Assembly (NCBI GenBank): GCA_016716265.1
Contig: JADJWQ010000006.1
Span: forward strand, 3,995,501 to 4,059,500
DNA: 64,000 nucleotides
Direction of reading: 5' to 3'
Source of the DNA: Planctomycetota bacterium
GTDB taxonomy: Bacteria; Planctomycetota; UBA1135; UBA2386
Part shown: one piece after another, positions 43,304-53,093 of the stretch
Numbering within the stretch: position 1 is the first letter of the stretch
Layout: every line of letters starts with the position of its first letter
Notes under the pieces: generated by a model
Database searches by the model: none
What the model saw: the letters and a program-made list of their open reading frames with translations, nothing else
Told to the model about the DNA's origin: nothing
Program-made: the position numbers and the translations under genes

Positions 43304-45841
43304 CTACGGGTCATCCGTGACCATTCGAGCAGCACGGACCCCCGTGAGAAGGTGGTGGTAGGTCTTGGGCTCTGCGTCGCGGACGGACGAGCGGGCGTCT
43401 CGCGCTGGATCGGCGTAACCGCCTCCTCGGAACACGACGCGCACAAAGCTCCAGGGATCGCCTCTTAGCCCATCACCCTGCCGTGGAGGATCCATTACAT
43501 ATGCGTCTAGCACCCATTCGCGCACGTTGCCATGAACGTCGTATAGGCCGAACGCGTTTGGCCGAAATGACCCGACTGGCGCGTGAACGATGAAGCTGTC
43601 GTTCCATGGCTCGCATTCCCAGGACGTCAATGGCGGTCGGGCGCTTGAGTCAGCCAAATTCGCATGAAACTGTAGCTTGTCGCGAGCGCAGTTCCACGGC
43701 GTGGTCGTTCCTCCGCGGCAGCCGAACTCCCATTGGGCCTCAGTCGGAAGGCACAAGCGATGACGTGCAAACAAATCATAGCACTGTGCCCATGAGACCT
43801 GCTCGACGGGGTTTGTCTCCGTTAATTGGCATTCCAAATGCCGACCGAGGCTGGAAAGGCGCTGACCAGCCCTGTGGTAGCTCGGATTCTGGCCGGTCAG
43901 ACGATACCATTGTCCCTGGGTGACTTCATGTGCCGCGAGAAAGAAAGCGTCAAGTCGTACCTCGAAGGGGCGTTCGTCAAGACTCGCTTGGGAGTCGAAG
44001 TTTGGGGCCGCGGAATGGTCGTTCTGCGCGCCCATCAAGAAGCGCCCACCGGGAACTAGCACGAACACTATGCCTGTTTCTCCGCCGACCGGAATCCGGC
44101 CCTCGGCGTCCCGTTCGGGGATGGCGAGCGTATCCGGAACGCTCATGCCATCCCACGCCGAACGCAAGTGGTAGAACTCGTACAGGTGCGTCTCCGGGTT
44201 CTCGCCGATCGGCCACAGGCCCGTCTGTGGCCTCAGCCGGGCGATCGGCGCAGCCGCATACCTCTCGTTCGCGGCGATCGACTCCGCCGCCCTCGCCCAG
44301 GCCAGCAGCCAGTCGTGGTCCGTCTGCAACGATCGTAGATAATCCGCCCAGCGCAGCAGCTTCTCGCGCACCTCCGCGACCTGCGTCGACTCCAGCGCGT
44401 CGAGCTTCTCCACCAGCTCGCCCAGCGTTCTGAACAGGAACCCGTCCTGCTCGTCCGCGAACGCCCAGGTCTGCCGCGTCGCGACTTCACGGTCGAGTGC
44501 CTGTAGCTGCTCGCGCCGGTCCCGCAGCACCTGCTCACTCCGGCCCAGCTCCTTCGCCAGCGCCAGCCGATAGCCTTCGTAGTCCTGCTTCGACGCCGTG
44601 GGCGCCGCGTCGTACGCCTCCTGGCTCACCGCCTGCGCGCGTGCGTCCTGACCCGTCGCCACCAGCGCCCACGCCAGCGTGTCGAGGAACTGATACAGCT
44701 CCGGATCTCCCGCCTCCCGCGCCCGGGCCACCGCCCGCTCCGCCGCAGCGAGCGCCCGGAACTCCTCGCCGAACACCTCGCGCTCCTCCGCCTGCGGCGC
44801 GACCCGCGGCCAGGCGAACGCGTTCAGCGTCCTCGCGTCCGCATCGCGCAACGCCTCCGGCAACTCGACCGGCGGCAGCTCGCCGCCAGCCCGCACCGCC
44901 GCCGCCCGCTCGAGACTCGCCACCTCGTCCCGCAGCCGCTGCCACTCGGCGTAGCTCCCATGGCCCTCGCGGTCGGCCCGCTGCTGCTCCTCCGTCCACG
45001 GCAGCGCGCGGTCGCGCAGCTTCCGCAGCGTCTTCTCGATCTCCGGCCGCAGCTCCCGCAGCCGCTTCACGTCGCCCTCGAGCCACGCCTCGATCGCGGG
45101 GATCTTGTCGGGCCACGCCGGATACAGCTCCTCGATCCCCGCGACCGCCCGCTCGTGCACCACCACGCCCGCCAACTGATCGAATTCCGCCTTCCGTTCG
45201 GTCGCGTCGCGCGCACTCGCCTCGGCGCGTACAGCATTGTCCTCCGCACGCTCGGCGTTCGCCTCGGCCCGCGCTGCGTTGTCGCGAGCCTGCTGCGCAT
45301 TCGCCTCCGCTTCCGTAGTCTTGCGCGCCAGACTGTCGTTCGCCTCCGACAGCTCGGCCGCCCGGGCGCTCGCCCGCCTGAAGCCGATCGACGCCGTCGT
45401 GCCGCCTGCGACAATCGCCAGCAGCACTAGGATTCCCGCGATGGACTCGACCCGGTAGCGCCGAAAGAACTTTCGGGCGCGATACCGCCAGCTGGGAGCG
45501 TGCGCAGTGACCGGCTCGTGTTCGACGTACCGCTGTAGATCAGCAGCGAGCTCCGCCGGCGAGCCGTAGCGCCGTTGCGGCTCCTTGCGGAGCGCCATCA
45601 TCGTGATCAGATCGAGGTCACCACGCAGGTGTTGCGCTGCCCCCTGATCGAGGCGGCGGAGCCGGTTTCCGGTCGAGTTGCTCGAGGTCATCGGGAGAGC
45701 CGAGGAGCGCGCCACTCTCGCCGAGCGCGACGAGCGAGACCTCGTCCATCGTGACCAGTAGGCTGGGCGCTCCGAGCAGCCGGCGTGGCTGCGAGCGAGC
45801 CTCGTTTCCCCGAAAGAGAAAGGAGGCGAGGACGGGCGCAA
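43304..45841 (-). pseudogene. Truncated Ser/Thr kinase with C-terminal FGE/SUMF1 domain
   Basis: Open for 845 codons, but the first ~65 have no kinase similarity. What remains of the kinase is its last helices (HLRGDLDLITMMALRKEPQR, then RYGSPAELAADLQRYVEHEP). After that come one membrane segment (SIAGILVLLAIVAGGTTASIGF, in part: GILVLLAIVAGGTTASIG), an Ala/Glu/Arg coiled coil with repeated 'AEANAERAEDNA' units, a helical region, and a C-terminal FGE-sulfatase-type domain (FVLVPGGRFLMGAQ, EVTQGQWYRLTGQNP, LPTEAQWEFGCRGG, GLYDVHGNVREWVLD). The kinase active site is missing, lost where the 45842+ transposon piece begins. A neighbouring frame (~45640-45780) suggests an extra frameshift. Confidence 0.7.
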
Positions 45842-45882
45842 ACATTGTTTCAGCGCATTGAAAACGCCCGCCCTCGCTCCAG

Positions 45883-46545
45883 GTGGTCGTGATCGTACGT
45901 GCGTTCCCCGTCCCCGTCGAGTGTCTGAGCAAGTGGTCGACGATTCCGAGCGTCGATGAGCTCCGCCCCGCGTGGTGCCCGTCGTGCGGGCAGCCGGCCG
46001 GCACCCGGGCTTGCGGCGGTCTGGGCATCGTCGGCCACGGCAGCTACGAGCGGCAGGTCGCGGGGGGCGTGGCAGGCGCCCGCGACCTCCTGGTGCGGAT
46101 CCGGCGCTACCTGTGCCGCGGCTGCGGGCGCACGCTCAGCGTGCTGCCGGACGTGCTGTACCCGCGCCGGTGGTACGCCGCGACGACGATCCTGCTGGCG
46201 CTGGCGCTGCGCCTGCTGGCGGGCGTGACGGCGCGGGAGATCCGGAGCCAGCTGGCGAGCGACGGCGACGGCCGCGGCTGGAAGAGCCTCGACCGCTGGC
46301 GGCAGCAGCTGTTCGCGCCGCTGTGGAGCTGGCTGGGGGCGCAGGTCGGAGTGCCCGCGCGCCGGACGAGACCCGGGCAGCGCACCTGGCTTCGCCGACT
46401 GCTGGCGCTGCACGGCGTGACCGCCCGCGACCCGACCGACCAGGTCGCCAGCGTTGCGCGTCGGCTGGGTGCTGACACCGCCCACGACGGGGTGTGCGGC
46501 CGGCAACTGCACCGCGATCCGAGGGAGGCAGCGACCGCACGGTGA
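45883..46545 (+). CDS. Zinc-ribbon transposon protein (DUF6431-like)
   Basis: 220 residues from a GTG. Two CxxC pairs: CPSCGQ...and YLCRGCGRTLSVLPDVLYP, followed by RRWYAATTILLALALRLLAG. This zinc-ribbon type is found beside a separate DDE-transposase gene in transposons of various bacteria. It sits directly before a fragment of such a transposase, supporting that reading. The last ~30 residues are poorly conserved-looking, so the 3' end may be altered. Confidence 0.6.
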   Translation: MVVIVRAFPVPVECLSKWSTIPSVDELRPAWCPSCGQPAGTRACGGLGIVGHGSYERQVAGGVAGARDLLVRIRRYLCRGCGRTLSVLPDVLYPRRWYAATTILLALALRLLAGVTAREIRSQLASDGDGRGWKSLDRWRQQLFAPLWSWLGAQVGVPARRTRPGQRTWLRRLLALHGVTARDPTDQVASVARRLGADTAHDGVCGRQLHRDPREAATAR

Positions 46546-46658
46546 GCCTCGGCAGCGCGATTCCGACATCCACAGAGGAGGTCTGGCGAGCCCGCGGCGC
46601 GCCGCTGGGAAGGTCTGCCCCCGCGTTGGCGTGGTTGCCGACGCGGAGGTTGCATTGC

Positions 46659-46880
46659 ATGACTGCTGATGATCGAAGGCGCGACATCGCGCTGTTCCGC
46701 ATGGGCGTGCTCGGCGACATCGCCCACGTCGAGTTGCGCCGCGGCAAGCTGCGCCGCGCGTTGAAGGAGAAGTCCGAGACGCTCTGGTGCTGCCCGGACG
46801 GCAAGTCCCGCCGCTTCGCGGCGAAGACCATCCAGACCTGGCTCTACGCGTACAAGCGTCGCGGGGGGTCCCAGAGTGGC
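46659..46880 (+). pseudogene. N-terminal fragment of a DDE-type transposase
   Basis: About 70 codons from the ATG at 46659: DIALFRMGVLGDIAHVELRR, then SRRFAAKTIQTWLYAYKRRG. This is the N-terminal helix-turn-helix of DDE transposases that pair with the preceding zinc-ribbon protein. Similarity stops at about 46870, just before the end of the FGE-domain gene on the other strand; the catalytic part is missing. The open frame continues to 47084 by chance. Confidence 0.6.
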
Positions 46881-46942
46881 CTCGGCTACTCTGCGATTCC
46901 CACCGCGACGGAACCGGCCGACCCCTCTCCCAGCCCGCTGTC

Positions 46943-48147
46943 CTACGGTACGAGAATCGGGGCGAGCGCGACCCGGAAGCCGCATGAGGAATGGGAGCGG
47001 CCCGGGCTGCCTCCGACCCGGGCTGCAGAGCGGCAGCGAAGGGCATCGCAGGCGAAGCAGCCGCCGCGTTGGACACGCAAGTAGCCACTACTCACATAAG
47101 GATCCGACACCGTGTTCGCAGGGTAGTTGGAACTTCCGTCCCAGCTGTCGAGACACCACTCCCACACGTTGCCGTGCGTGTCGTGCAGGCCCCACGCGTT
47201 GGCGGCGTAGGTGCCCACATCCGTAATCCGGCCCACACAGCAGCCTGTTGGGCTCGGGGCCGCGCAGAAGTTCGCGTCTGTGCACGTCAGAGCGTTGCCC
47301 GCCCAGTACTCGGTCGTGGTCCCCGCACGGCAGCAGTATTCCCACTCGGCCTCCGTCGGCAGGCGGTACTGATAGCTTGTCGGTAGACGGCCCGCCAACG
47401 CCTCCCGCGCGGTGAGGGTTGCGCAGTACGCCATGGCGTCATGCCACGACACGGTCTCTACGGGTTGATCCGGCCCGGGGAACTGCGAGGGGTTGGTGCC
47501 CATCAGCGCCTGATACTCGGCCTGCGTCACCTCGTGCTTGCCGATCCAGAACGGGCTCGTGATGTGAACCGTGTGAACGGGAACTGCCGTTTCGCCCACA
47601 ATTGTAGACCCCATGCGAAACGAGCCCGCGGAGATCAGCACCATGTTCGGCCCGCCAACCGGTCCGACCAGGCCCCTCCCCGCATTGGTCGTCGTGATCA
47701 GCAGCGATCGACCAGACGGAGCGTCGAGGCTCACGTACTGGTTGTAGAACGTAAAGCCCATCACTGTCGGGTCGATCGGGATTCCCAGGGTCAAGGCCGC
47801 CAGCCCCTGTGCACCCGAGGGCAGGAGTTCCACGACGGCCCCCGTCGCCGGGTCGCTGTTCACATTCACGTAGCAGCTTGGCGCACCCAGGAACGCGAGG
47901 TCCATGGGAAGCAGGTTCACCCCGAGGTAGTCGTCGCGAAACGCGAAGATCACGTAGCCGGCCGTGTTCGACCGGAGGTTCGTGACCGTCAGGGTCCATG
48001 GGAAGCCAGCGTTCGGCACGTCCGCCCTTAGCTCCGGAAGTCCGACAGAGCTGGGGCACGACTGCCGGTAGGTGGTGTAGGAGCCTGTGCGGTGCTCACA
48101 CCGGCTAGCAGAACAGCGGTGCAGGCAGCGGCGGCCAGTGCACGCAT
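46943..48147 (-). pseudogene. Secreted FGE/SUMF1-domain protein, copy 1 (frameshift in signal region)
   Basis: From the stop at 46943 back to ~48088 the frame is intact and encodes an N-terminal beta domain (SYTTYRQSCPSSVGLPELRA; NSDPATGAVVELLPSGAQGL), then an FGE-type domain (MVLISAGSFRMGSTIVGE, HEVTQAEYQALMGTNPSQF, LPTEAEWEYCCRAGTTTEYW, WGLHDTHGNVWEWCLDSW). Compared with copy 2, one C is missing at about 48089 (GGAGCCTGTG against GGAGCCCTGTG), throwing the signal peptide (start 48147) out of frame. Otherwise nearly identical to copy 2, except for the last 68 codons, which differ strongly without any gap. The FGE fold also serves as a binding fold; no catalytic claim is made. Confidence 0.75.
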
Positions 48148-48469
48148 GATCGAGGCGAAGAACAAGGCTGGATCCTCGTAGAGAACGCTTGGACGGATGC
48201 CTTGTACTTGATCCCGACTGCAGCAGCAATCGGTCAGTCCCCGAAGCGGCGACGCGGTCGAATGCCGAAGCTCTCGCTCATCGCTCCGCTGTCGATCGCG
48301 TCACGCGCGAACCGTTCGTCGAGGAGCGCGGCGGAAGCGAAGTCGGTGGCGGATCGAGGTGGGTAGATTGACAACTCTGAACCTCCTGGCTCTGGCTGTT
48401 ACGGGGTGTTACGGAGCACGCCCAATGTCGGCAGCCGAGCGTTCTCGTTGCACGTTCCGTGGCGGGACG

Positions 48470-48613
48470 CGCGGGGGGTGGATCAGCGAGCTCGGCACCG
48501 GTGTGCCGGACCTGCCGCTCATCGAGAACGTTGCCCTGATAGTCGAGCACGCAGACCTGGTGCGTCTCGGTGGCCCAGTCGACTCCGACGAAGAAAAGGT
48601 TGCTCTCGGTCAT
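48470..48613 (-). mobile_element. IS110-family transposase N-terminal fragment
   Basis: From an ATG at 48611-48613: TESNLFFVGVDWATETHQVC, then VLDYQGNVLDERQVRHTGAEL. This is the start of the DEDD domain of IS110-family transposases (FVGVDxAxxxHxVCVLD). It breaks off after ~45 residues. It lies between the two FGE-domain gene copies. Confidence 0.7.
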
Positions 48614-48945
48614 TGTGTCGCTGCTGGAGGGTCGAGAAAGACTCGACGACACCGCGTTCTCCGGCTGCCCTGTGCTGGCGCTCGTGGCGCAACTCCCCAC
48701 GGGTTGTGAAACGCGCCTGCCCGTCGCGGCGCGGGTCCCCCCGAGGAGCTCGAAGCTCAGGGGGCACATGGCTGCTCGCGCCGGGCCGCCGAGGTCCGTC
48801 CGAGGCTACAACGGCGCAGGTCTCGGCTGGACCCCTGAAGAGGTATAGGGCGGATGCTCGGGGCGCTGCGAAGCACGCGGCACATTTCGGAATTCGGGTT
48901 CCCGGCCGTGACCCCGCCTTCGGAAAAAGGTCAAGCCCGATCCGC
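48614..48945. other. Spacer between IS110 fragment and FGE copy 2
   Basis: About 330 bases with no supported gene. Confidence 0.4.
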
Positions 48946-50151
48946 CTACGGGACGAGAATCGGAGCGAGCACGATACGGAAGCCCAAGCCATTTCCCCGG
49001 CCACGCGGGTCCGTCCCGCGGCGGTACGCGCTACGGCAGTAGTAGTCGGTGTCGGTCCAGCTACCACCGCGGCTGATTCGGTTGAAGCCGCTGTTCACAT
49101 ATGGATCCGACACAGCATATGAGGGGTAGTTTGCGCTCAAGTCCCAGGCGTCGAGACACCACTCCCACACGTTGCCGTGCGTGTCGTGCAGGCCCCACGC
49201 GTTGGCGGCGTAGGTGCCCACATCCGTGGTCCGGCCCACACAGCAGCCTGTTGGGTTCGGGACCGCGCAGAAGTTCGCGTCTGTGCACGTCAGAGCGTTG
49301 CCCGCCCAGTACTCGGTCGTGGTCCCCGCACGGCAGCAGTATTCCCACTCGGCCTCCGTCGGCAGGCGGTACTGATAGCTTGTCGGTAGACGGCCCGCCA
49401 ACGCCTCCCGCGCGGTGAGGGTTGCGCAATACGCCATGGCGTCATGCCACGACACGGTCTCTACGGGTTGATCCGGCCCGGGGGAACTGCGAGGGGTTGG
49501 TGCCCATCAGCGCCTGATACTCGGCCTGCGTCACCTCGTGCTTGCCGATCCAGAACGGGCTCGTGATGTGAACCGTGTGAACGGGAACTGCCGTTTCGCC
49601 CACAATTGCAGACCCCATGCGAAACGAGCCCGCGGAGATCAGCACCATGTTCGGCCCGCCAACCGGTCCGACCGGCCCCCTCCCGCATTGGTCGTCGTGA
49701 TCAGCAGCGATCGACCAGACGGAGCGTCGAGGCTCACGTACTGGTTGTAGAACGTAAAGCCCATCACTGTCGGGTCGATCGGGATTCCCAGGGTCAAGGC
49801 CGCCAGCCCCTGTGCACCCGAGGGCAGGAGTTCCACGACGGCCCCCGTCGCCGGGTCGCTGTTCACATTCACGTAGCAGCTTGGCGCACCCAGGAACGCG
49901 AGGTCCATGGGAAGCAGGTTCACCCCGAGGTAGTCGTCGCGAAACGCGAAGATCACGTAGCCGGCCGTGTTCGACCGGAGGTTCGTGACCGTCAGGGTCC
50001 ATGGGAAGCCAGCGTTCGGCACGTCCGCCCTTAGCTCCGGAAGTCCGACAGAGCTGGGGCACGACTGCCGGTAGGTGGTGTAGGAGCCCTGTGCGGTGCT
50101 CACACCGGCTAGCAGAACAGCGGTGCAGGCAGCGGCGGCCAGTGCACGCAT
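48946..50151 (-). pseudogene. Secreted FGE/SUMF1-domain protein, copy 2 (two frameshifts)
   Basis: The start at 50149-50151 gives a good signal peptide (ALAAAACTAVLLAGVSTAQG). The frame is then open to ~49685, shifts (GGCCCCCTCCCGC where copy 1 has an extra base), and shifts back at ~49483 (GGCCCGGGGGAAC, one extra G). The 49455-49685 segment is thus out of frame, and the first frame stops at 49639. The C-terminal part from MSWHDAMAYCATL is again in the first frame. Copies 1 and 2 carry different damage. The last 68 codons end with RGGSWTDTDYYCRSAYRRG, a more typical FGE ending than in copy 1. Confidence 0.75.
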
Positions 50152-50861
50152 GATCGAGGCGAAGAACAAGGCTGGATCCTCGTAGAGAACGCTTGGACGG
50201 ATGCCTTGTACTCGGCCCGGCGAGCAGCGGCAAGCGGTTGGCCCCCAAGCCCTCGGTCGAGCGGAATCATGACTTCGAGACTCAATCCGCCCGTCGTCGG
50301 AGTTGGCCTTGTGTTCGGTGCCTATGGGCCACGATGGTCGAGACGGCCGAGGCTGATTCAAACGAGGAAATCCGGGTGGGCCAGGGAACCCGAACGAGCG
50401 CCGCCTCGCCGAGCTCGTGGTGTCCGCAGAACGCGCCGACGTACTGCGGTGGCTGCGCGTGGTCGCGCAGGCGTGTCGCTGCGATCGGGGTCGCACCGGT
50501 TCGGCCGAGCAACGGCCCGGAGGGGCAGACCGGTGCCGCGACTTGCAGCGTGGTCGGTTGCGTGTCTTGCTCTCCCGGCGCGACCGTGGTCAGGCCGCGC
50601 GCTCATCGTGGCCGAGCAGTCCGTCGAGGTACTCGCGGGTGGCGATCTCGCCGGTGCAGGCGTTCGGCGGACGCTTTGCGGCGCGGTGCTCGCGGGCCGA
50701 GTGTGCAACGGAGTGTGCAATTGCCCGGGCCACAACCTGGCACGATCTGGCACAGCCTGGCACGACGGTGCGCCGCCGGAACCGCCACAACCTCCGCCGC
50801 GTGGCACACATGGGCACTCCCTGACGCAGCCTGGCACGACCTGGCACGATGACCCGCTCAT
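50152..50861. other. Right end of element 1, no gene
   Basis: About 710 bases without a supported gene. ~50460-50620 resembles 42750-42890. ~50698-50730 (GTGTGCAACGGAGTGTGCAA) is a third copy of a motif found at both elements' left ends (21129 and 50950). Arm-type repeats follow up to the attachment core. Confidence 0.6.
50737..50848. repeat. CTGGCACG arm-type repeats at the right end of element 1
   Basis: CTGGCACG at 50737-50744, 50757-50764, 50831-50838 and 50841-50848, with CTGGCACA at 50747-50754. Ten-base spacing as at 21173-21200. With the left set they flank the attachment core on both sides of the circular form, as arm sites do in phage attP. Confidence 0.65.
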
Positions 50862-50884
50862 GGTTCGAGTCCTGCAGGGCCTAA
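50862..50884 (+). other. Junction attachment site between elements 1 and 2
   Basis: Exact 23-base copy of the tRNA 3' end at 21039-21061, without the rest of the tRNA. It is both the right end of element 1 and the left end of element 2. Sequence to the right (50885 on) matches 21062 on for about 115 bases with few differences. Confidence 0.85.
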
Positions 50885-51143
50885 GTTCCAGGTGCCCGAG
50901 TTCGGCCGAGAAACCCCGGTTTCCGGCCGATCTGCATTTCGCGGCGGGCGAGTGTGCAATGGAGTGTGCAATTGGCCTGGCCACATCACGTGCGCGCGTG
51001 TGGCGAGGGCGCCCCAGGGGGCGCGCCGGAGGCCGCGGCGGCACGTCGGCGAGCGTGGGCCGACTCAGCGGGCGCGTCGCGGCCGAGGCCGTCGGTGCCG
51101 TCGATGGGCTGAGCCGGCCGCGCGATCGCCGATCCGGCCGGGT
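50885..51143. other. Left end of element 2, non-coding
   Basis: Nearly identical to 21062-21176 at first, then diverged; lacks the three CTGGCACG repeats and the 20-base direct repeat of element 1. Confidence 0.6.
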
Positions 51144-52383
51144 TCAGCCAGCGCGGTCCGTGCTCGCGGGCTCGCCCCCCGACGCGAATGTCCTCGGCAC
51201 CGGGAACGTCCCCGGCAGCTCGCGGAACAGGTCGCCGTCGTCGAGCTCGCCGTAGAGGTCCATCGTCAGCCGGATGTCCGAGTGCCGGAGCACCTGCTGG
51301 ATCACCTTCGGGTGGACCTTCAGCTCGATCAGGATCCGCGCGCAGCTCTTGCGCAGGCAGTGGAAGTCGACCCGCTTCCGTCCAGCGCCGCGCTCGGCGG
51401 TGAGGCCGGCGGTCTCGGCGTCCTTGCGCACGATCGTGGCGATCTTCGACGACAGGCGGAACACGCGGTCCGCATCGCGCACCGGGTCGTCGCCGAGCCG
51501 GGCGTGCAGCGCATCCCGTCGCGCCCGCATCTGCAGGAGCGAGTCGACCACGAAGCCCTGCAGCGGGATGACCGCGTCGTCGCCGTTCTTCGTGAACCTC
51601 CCCGTCGAGCCGCACCGAGGGCCGTGCGCTGTCGAGGCGCAGGTCGTTCCAGCAGAGCGACGCGCACTCGCCGGCGCGGAACGCGGTCGTCAGCACGAAC
51701 CAGTAGAGCACCTGCCGGTCGCGCACCGCCTCGCAGTAGTCGGGCCGCGACTGCAAGCCGCCGAGCGGTCGCTCCGCGACATAGCGTGTCCAGGCCGCCT
51801 CGACGAGCCGCTCGGCCTCCTCGAAGCGGAAGCCGACGCGCTTGAAGATCCGGAACTTGTCGCGGTTCGAGGTCCGGACCGCGAGGTTCCGCAGCGGGTC
51901 GCACTCCCAGCGCCCGGTGCGCTCCAGCCACTTGCTGCCGCGCAGCGCGCCGGCGTAGTGGTCGCGCGTCTTCGCGCTGCGCTCGGCGCGGATCGCGGTG
52001 AGGAACCGCTCGGCGTCGGCGATGTGGATCTCGGGCAGGTGCTTCACCTTCGCGAAGGCGAGGAACTGCCGGATCTGCCGGATCGTGCCCGCCACGTACC
52101 GCGGCGCCGACTGGTTCGCCTCCAGCGTTGCCCGGTACTCGTCGATGAACTGCTGGATCGGGATGGAGCGGTTGCGCGCGAAGCGATCGACATGGCCGGC
52201 CCTCGCCTGCTCGACCGCGCGCAGGGTCTCGGCCAGCCGCTCGCGGGCGACGCGCACGTCCTTGGTCTTCGTCGACCGGCGCCGCGTGACGCCATCCGCA
52301 TCGGTGAACACGATGTGCCAGAACGGGCTGTTCGGCCGCCGATACGGATTGCCATTCCATGGGCTCTGCCCGGCCTGCTTCAT
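51144..52383 (-). pseudogene. Tyrosine integrase of element 2, frameshifted
   Basis: About 90% identical to the element 1 integrase. One extra C near 51600-51604 (CCTCCCCGTCG against CCTCCCGTCG) breaks the frame after ~260 residues, before the Lys motif; the His-Arg-His-Tyr part continues in another frame (51144-51551: DFHCLRKSCAR, LRHSDIRLTMDLYGE). A three-base deletion near 51937 removes one residue harmlessly. As it stands the enzyme should be inactive, so movement would depend on the element 1 integrase. Confidence 0.85.
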
Positions 52384-52679
52384 TGCGACGCCTCCGCACC
52401 GACGAACGCGAGCACCTCGTCGCGCACGAGCAGCGTGCGCCCGCGGATGCGGCGAGGACTCGGGAATCCGGACTCAGGGTCGGCCATCAACCTCCACACA
52501 GTTCGCTTGCCGACGCGAAGTAGGGAAGCGGCTTCCGGCACCGTGATCAGGAGATGTTCGGGCGCTCGCAGGATCTCCGACTCGCCGCTTGATGTGCGCG
52601 CCCGAGGGTGGATGTCGCTTCCTACCGCGAGCGCTGCGGATTCGACCGGACGCGGCCGGTTGCGGGGATCAGCGGCCAT
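52380..52679 (-). CDS. Small helix-turn-helix protein of element 2 (excisionase-like)
   Basis: 99 residues, ~88% identical to the 22782 protein, with the same VPEAASLLRVGKRTVWRLM helix-turn-helix and GRTLLVRDEVLAFV tail. The four-base overlap with the integrase start is preserved. Confidence 0.82.
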   Translation of the reverse strand: MAADPRNRPRPVESAALAVGSDIHPRARTSSGESEILRAPEHLLITVPEAASLLRVGKRTVWRLMADPESGFPSPRRIRGRTLLVRDEVLAFVGAEASQ

Positions 52680-52965
52680 CGTGCTGCCCCTCCTCCGCGC
52701 CGATGCCGAGGGCCTCGAAGATCGCCGCCTCGATCGCGACTCGTGCAGCGTCGTCAGCAGGCCTGAAGTAGCTGTGCTTGCGGCCGGCTCGATCGGTGCG
52801 GGCGGGGAACGACAGTGTCAGCCGGCCGGACGCGGTGCGGCGCAGGGTGATGCCGTCCAGGACCAGCGGGCCGATGAAGACGCTGAGGAAGCCGAGCAGA
52901 CCCGTCCGGATGTCTTGGTCGGACGCGCGGACCCAGGAGCGAATGCGAAGCGACGGCTCAGCCAT
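52669..52965 (-). CDS. SpoVG-like protein of element 2
   Basis: 98 residues from the ATG at 52963-52965. LLGFLSVFIGPLVLDGITLR, then TASGRLTLSFPARTDRAGRK and IEAAIFEALGIGAEEGQHDG. It aligns with the element 1 protein throughout, with the second half much more conserved. The 11-base overlap with the helix-turn-helix gene is preserved. This second, diverged copy supports that the gene is real. Confidence 0.62.
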   Translation of the reverse strand: MAEPSLRIRSWVRASDQDIRTGLLGFLSVFIGPLVLDGITLRRTASGRLTLSFPARTDRAGRKHSYFRPADDAARVAIEAAIFEALGIGAEEGQHDGR

Positions 52966-53093
52966 GGCGCGCTCCATTGGCTGCCGCGAGCGCGGACGGG
53001 TGCGCAATCGCGTGTCGCGCGGGATGCATGCGTCGGCTCGCTGCGCAGCCGGTGCCGGTGAGCCGCCCGGACATCCGGTCACATCGGATTCGG

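Larger units (their letters stand above)
21062..50884. mobile_element. Element 1: integrative element in tRNA-CAT, about 29.8 kb
   Basis: Bounded by direct 23-base repeats at 21039-21061 and 50862-50884. The left third, 21544-31559, is a replication/integration core, all on the minus strand. The rest is cargo with mixed orientation, several insertion-sequence fragments and locally lower GC. No phage structural, packaging-large-subunit, relaxase or type IV secretion gene was seen. The core reappears in the same order from 50986 on, so this is one member of a family. Mobility looks possible because its integrase frame is intact. Confidence 0.82.

Noticed and set aside
46494..47084. 196-codon plus-strand frame as one protein
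   Set aside because: Only ~46659-46870 resembles a transposase; the rest is antisense to the FGE-domain gene.
46943..49150. Diversity-generating retroelement acting on the FGE-domain genes
   Set aside because: FGE-type targets and a C-terminal variable end fit, but changes involve all bases, not mainly adenines, and no reverse transcriptase or template repeat is in the window.
21062..50884. Element 1 as a prophage
   Set aside because: DUF5681-like and ParB-methylase genes occur in phages, but no capsid, portal, tail, lysis or large terminase gene is visible.
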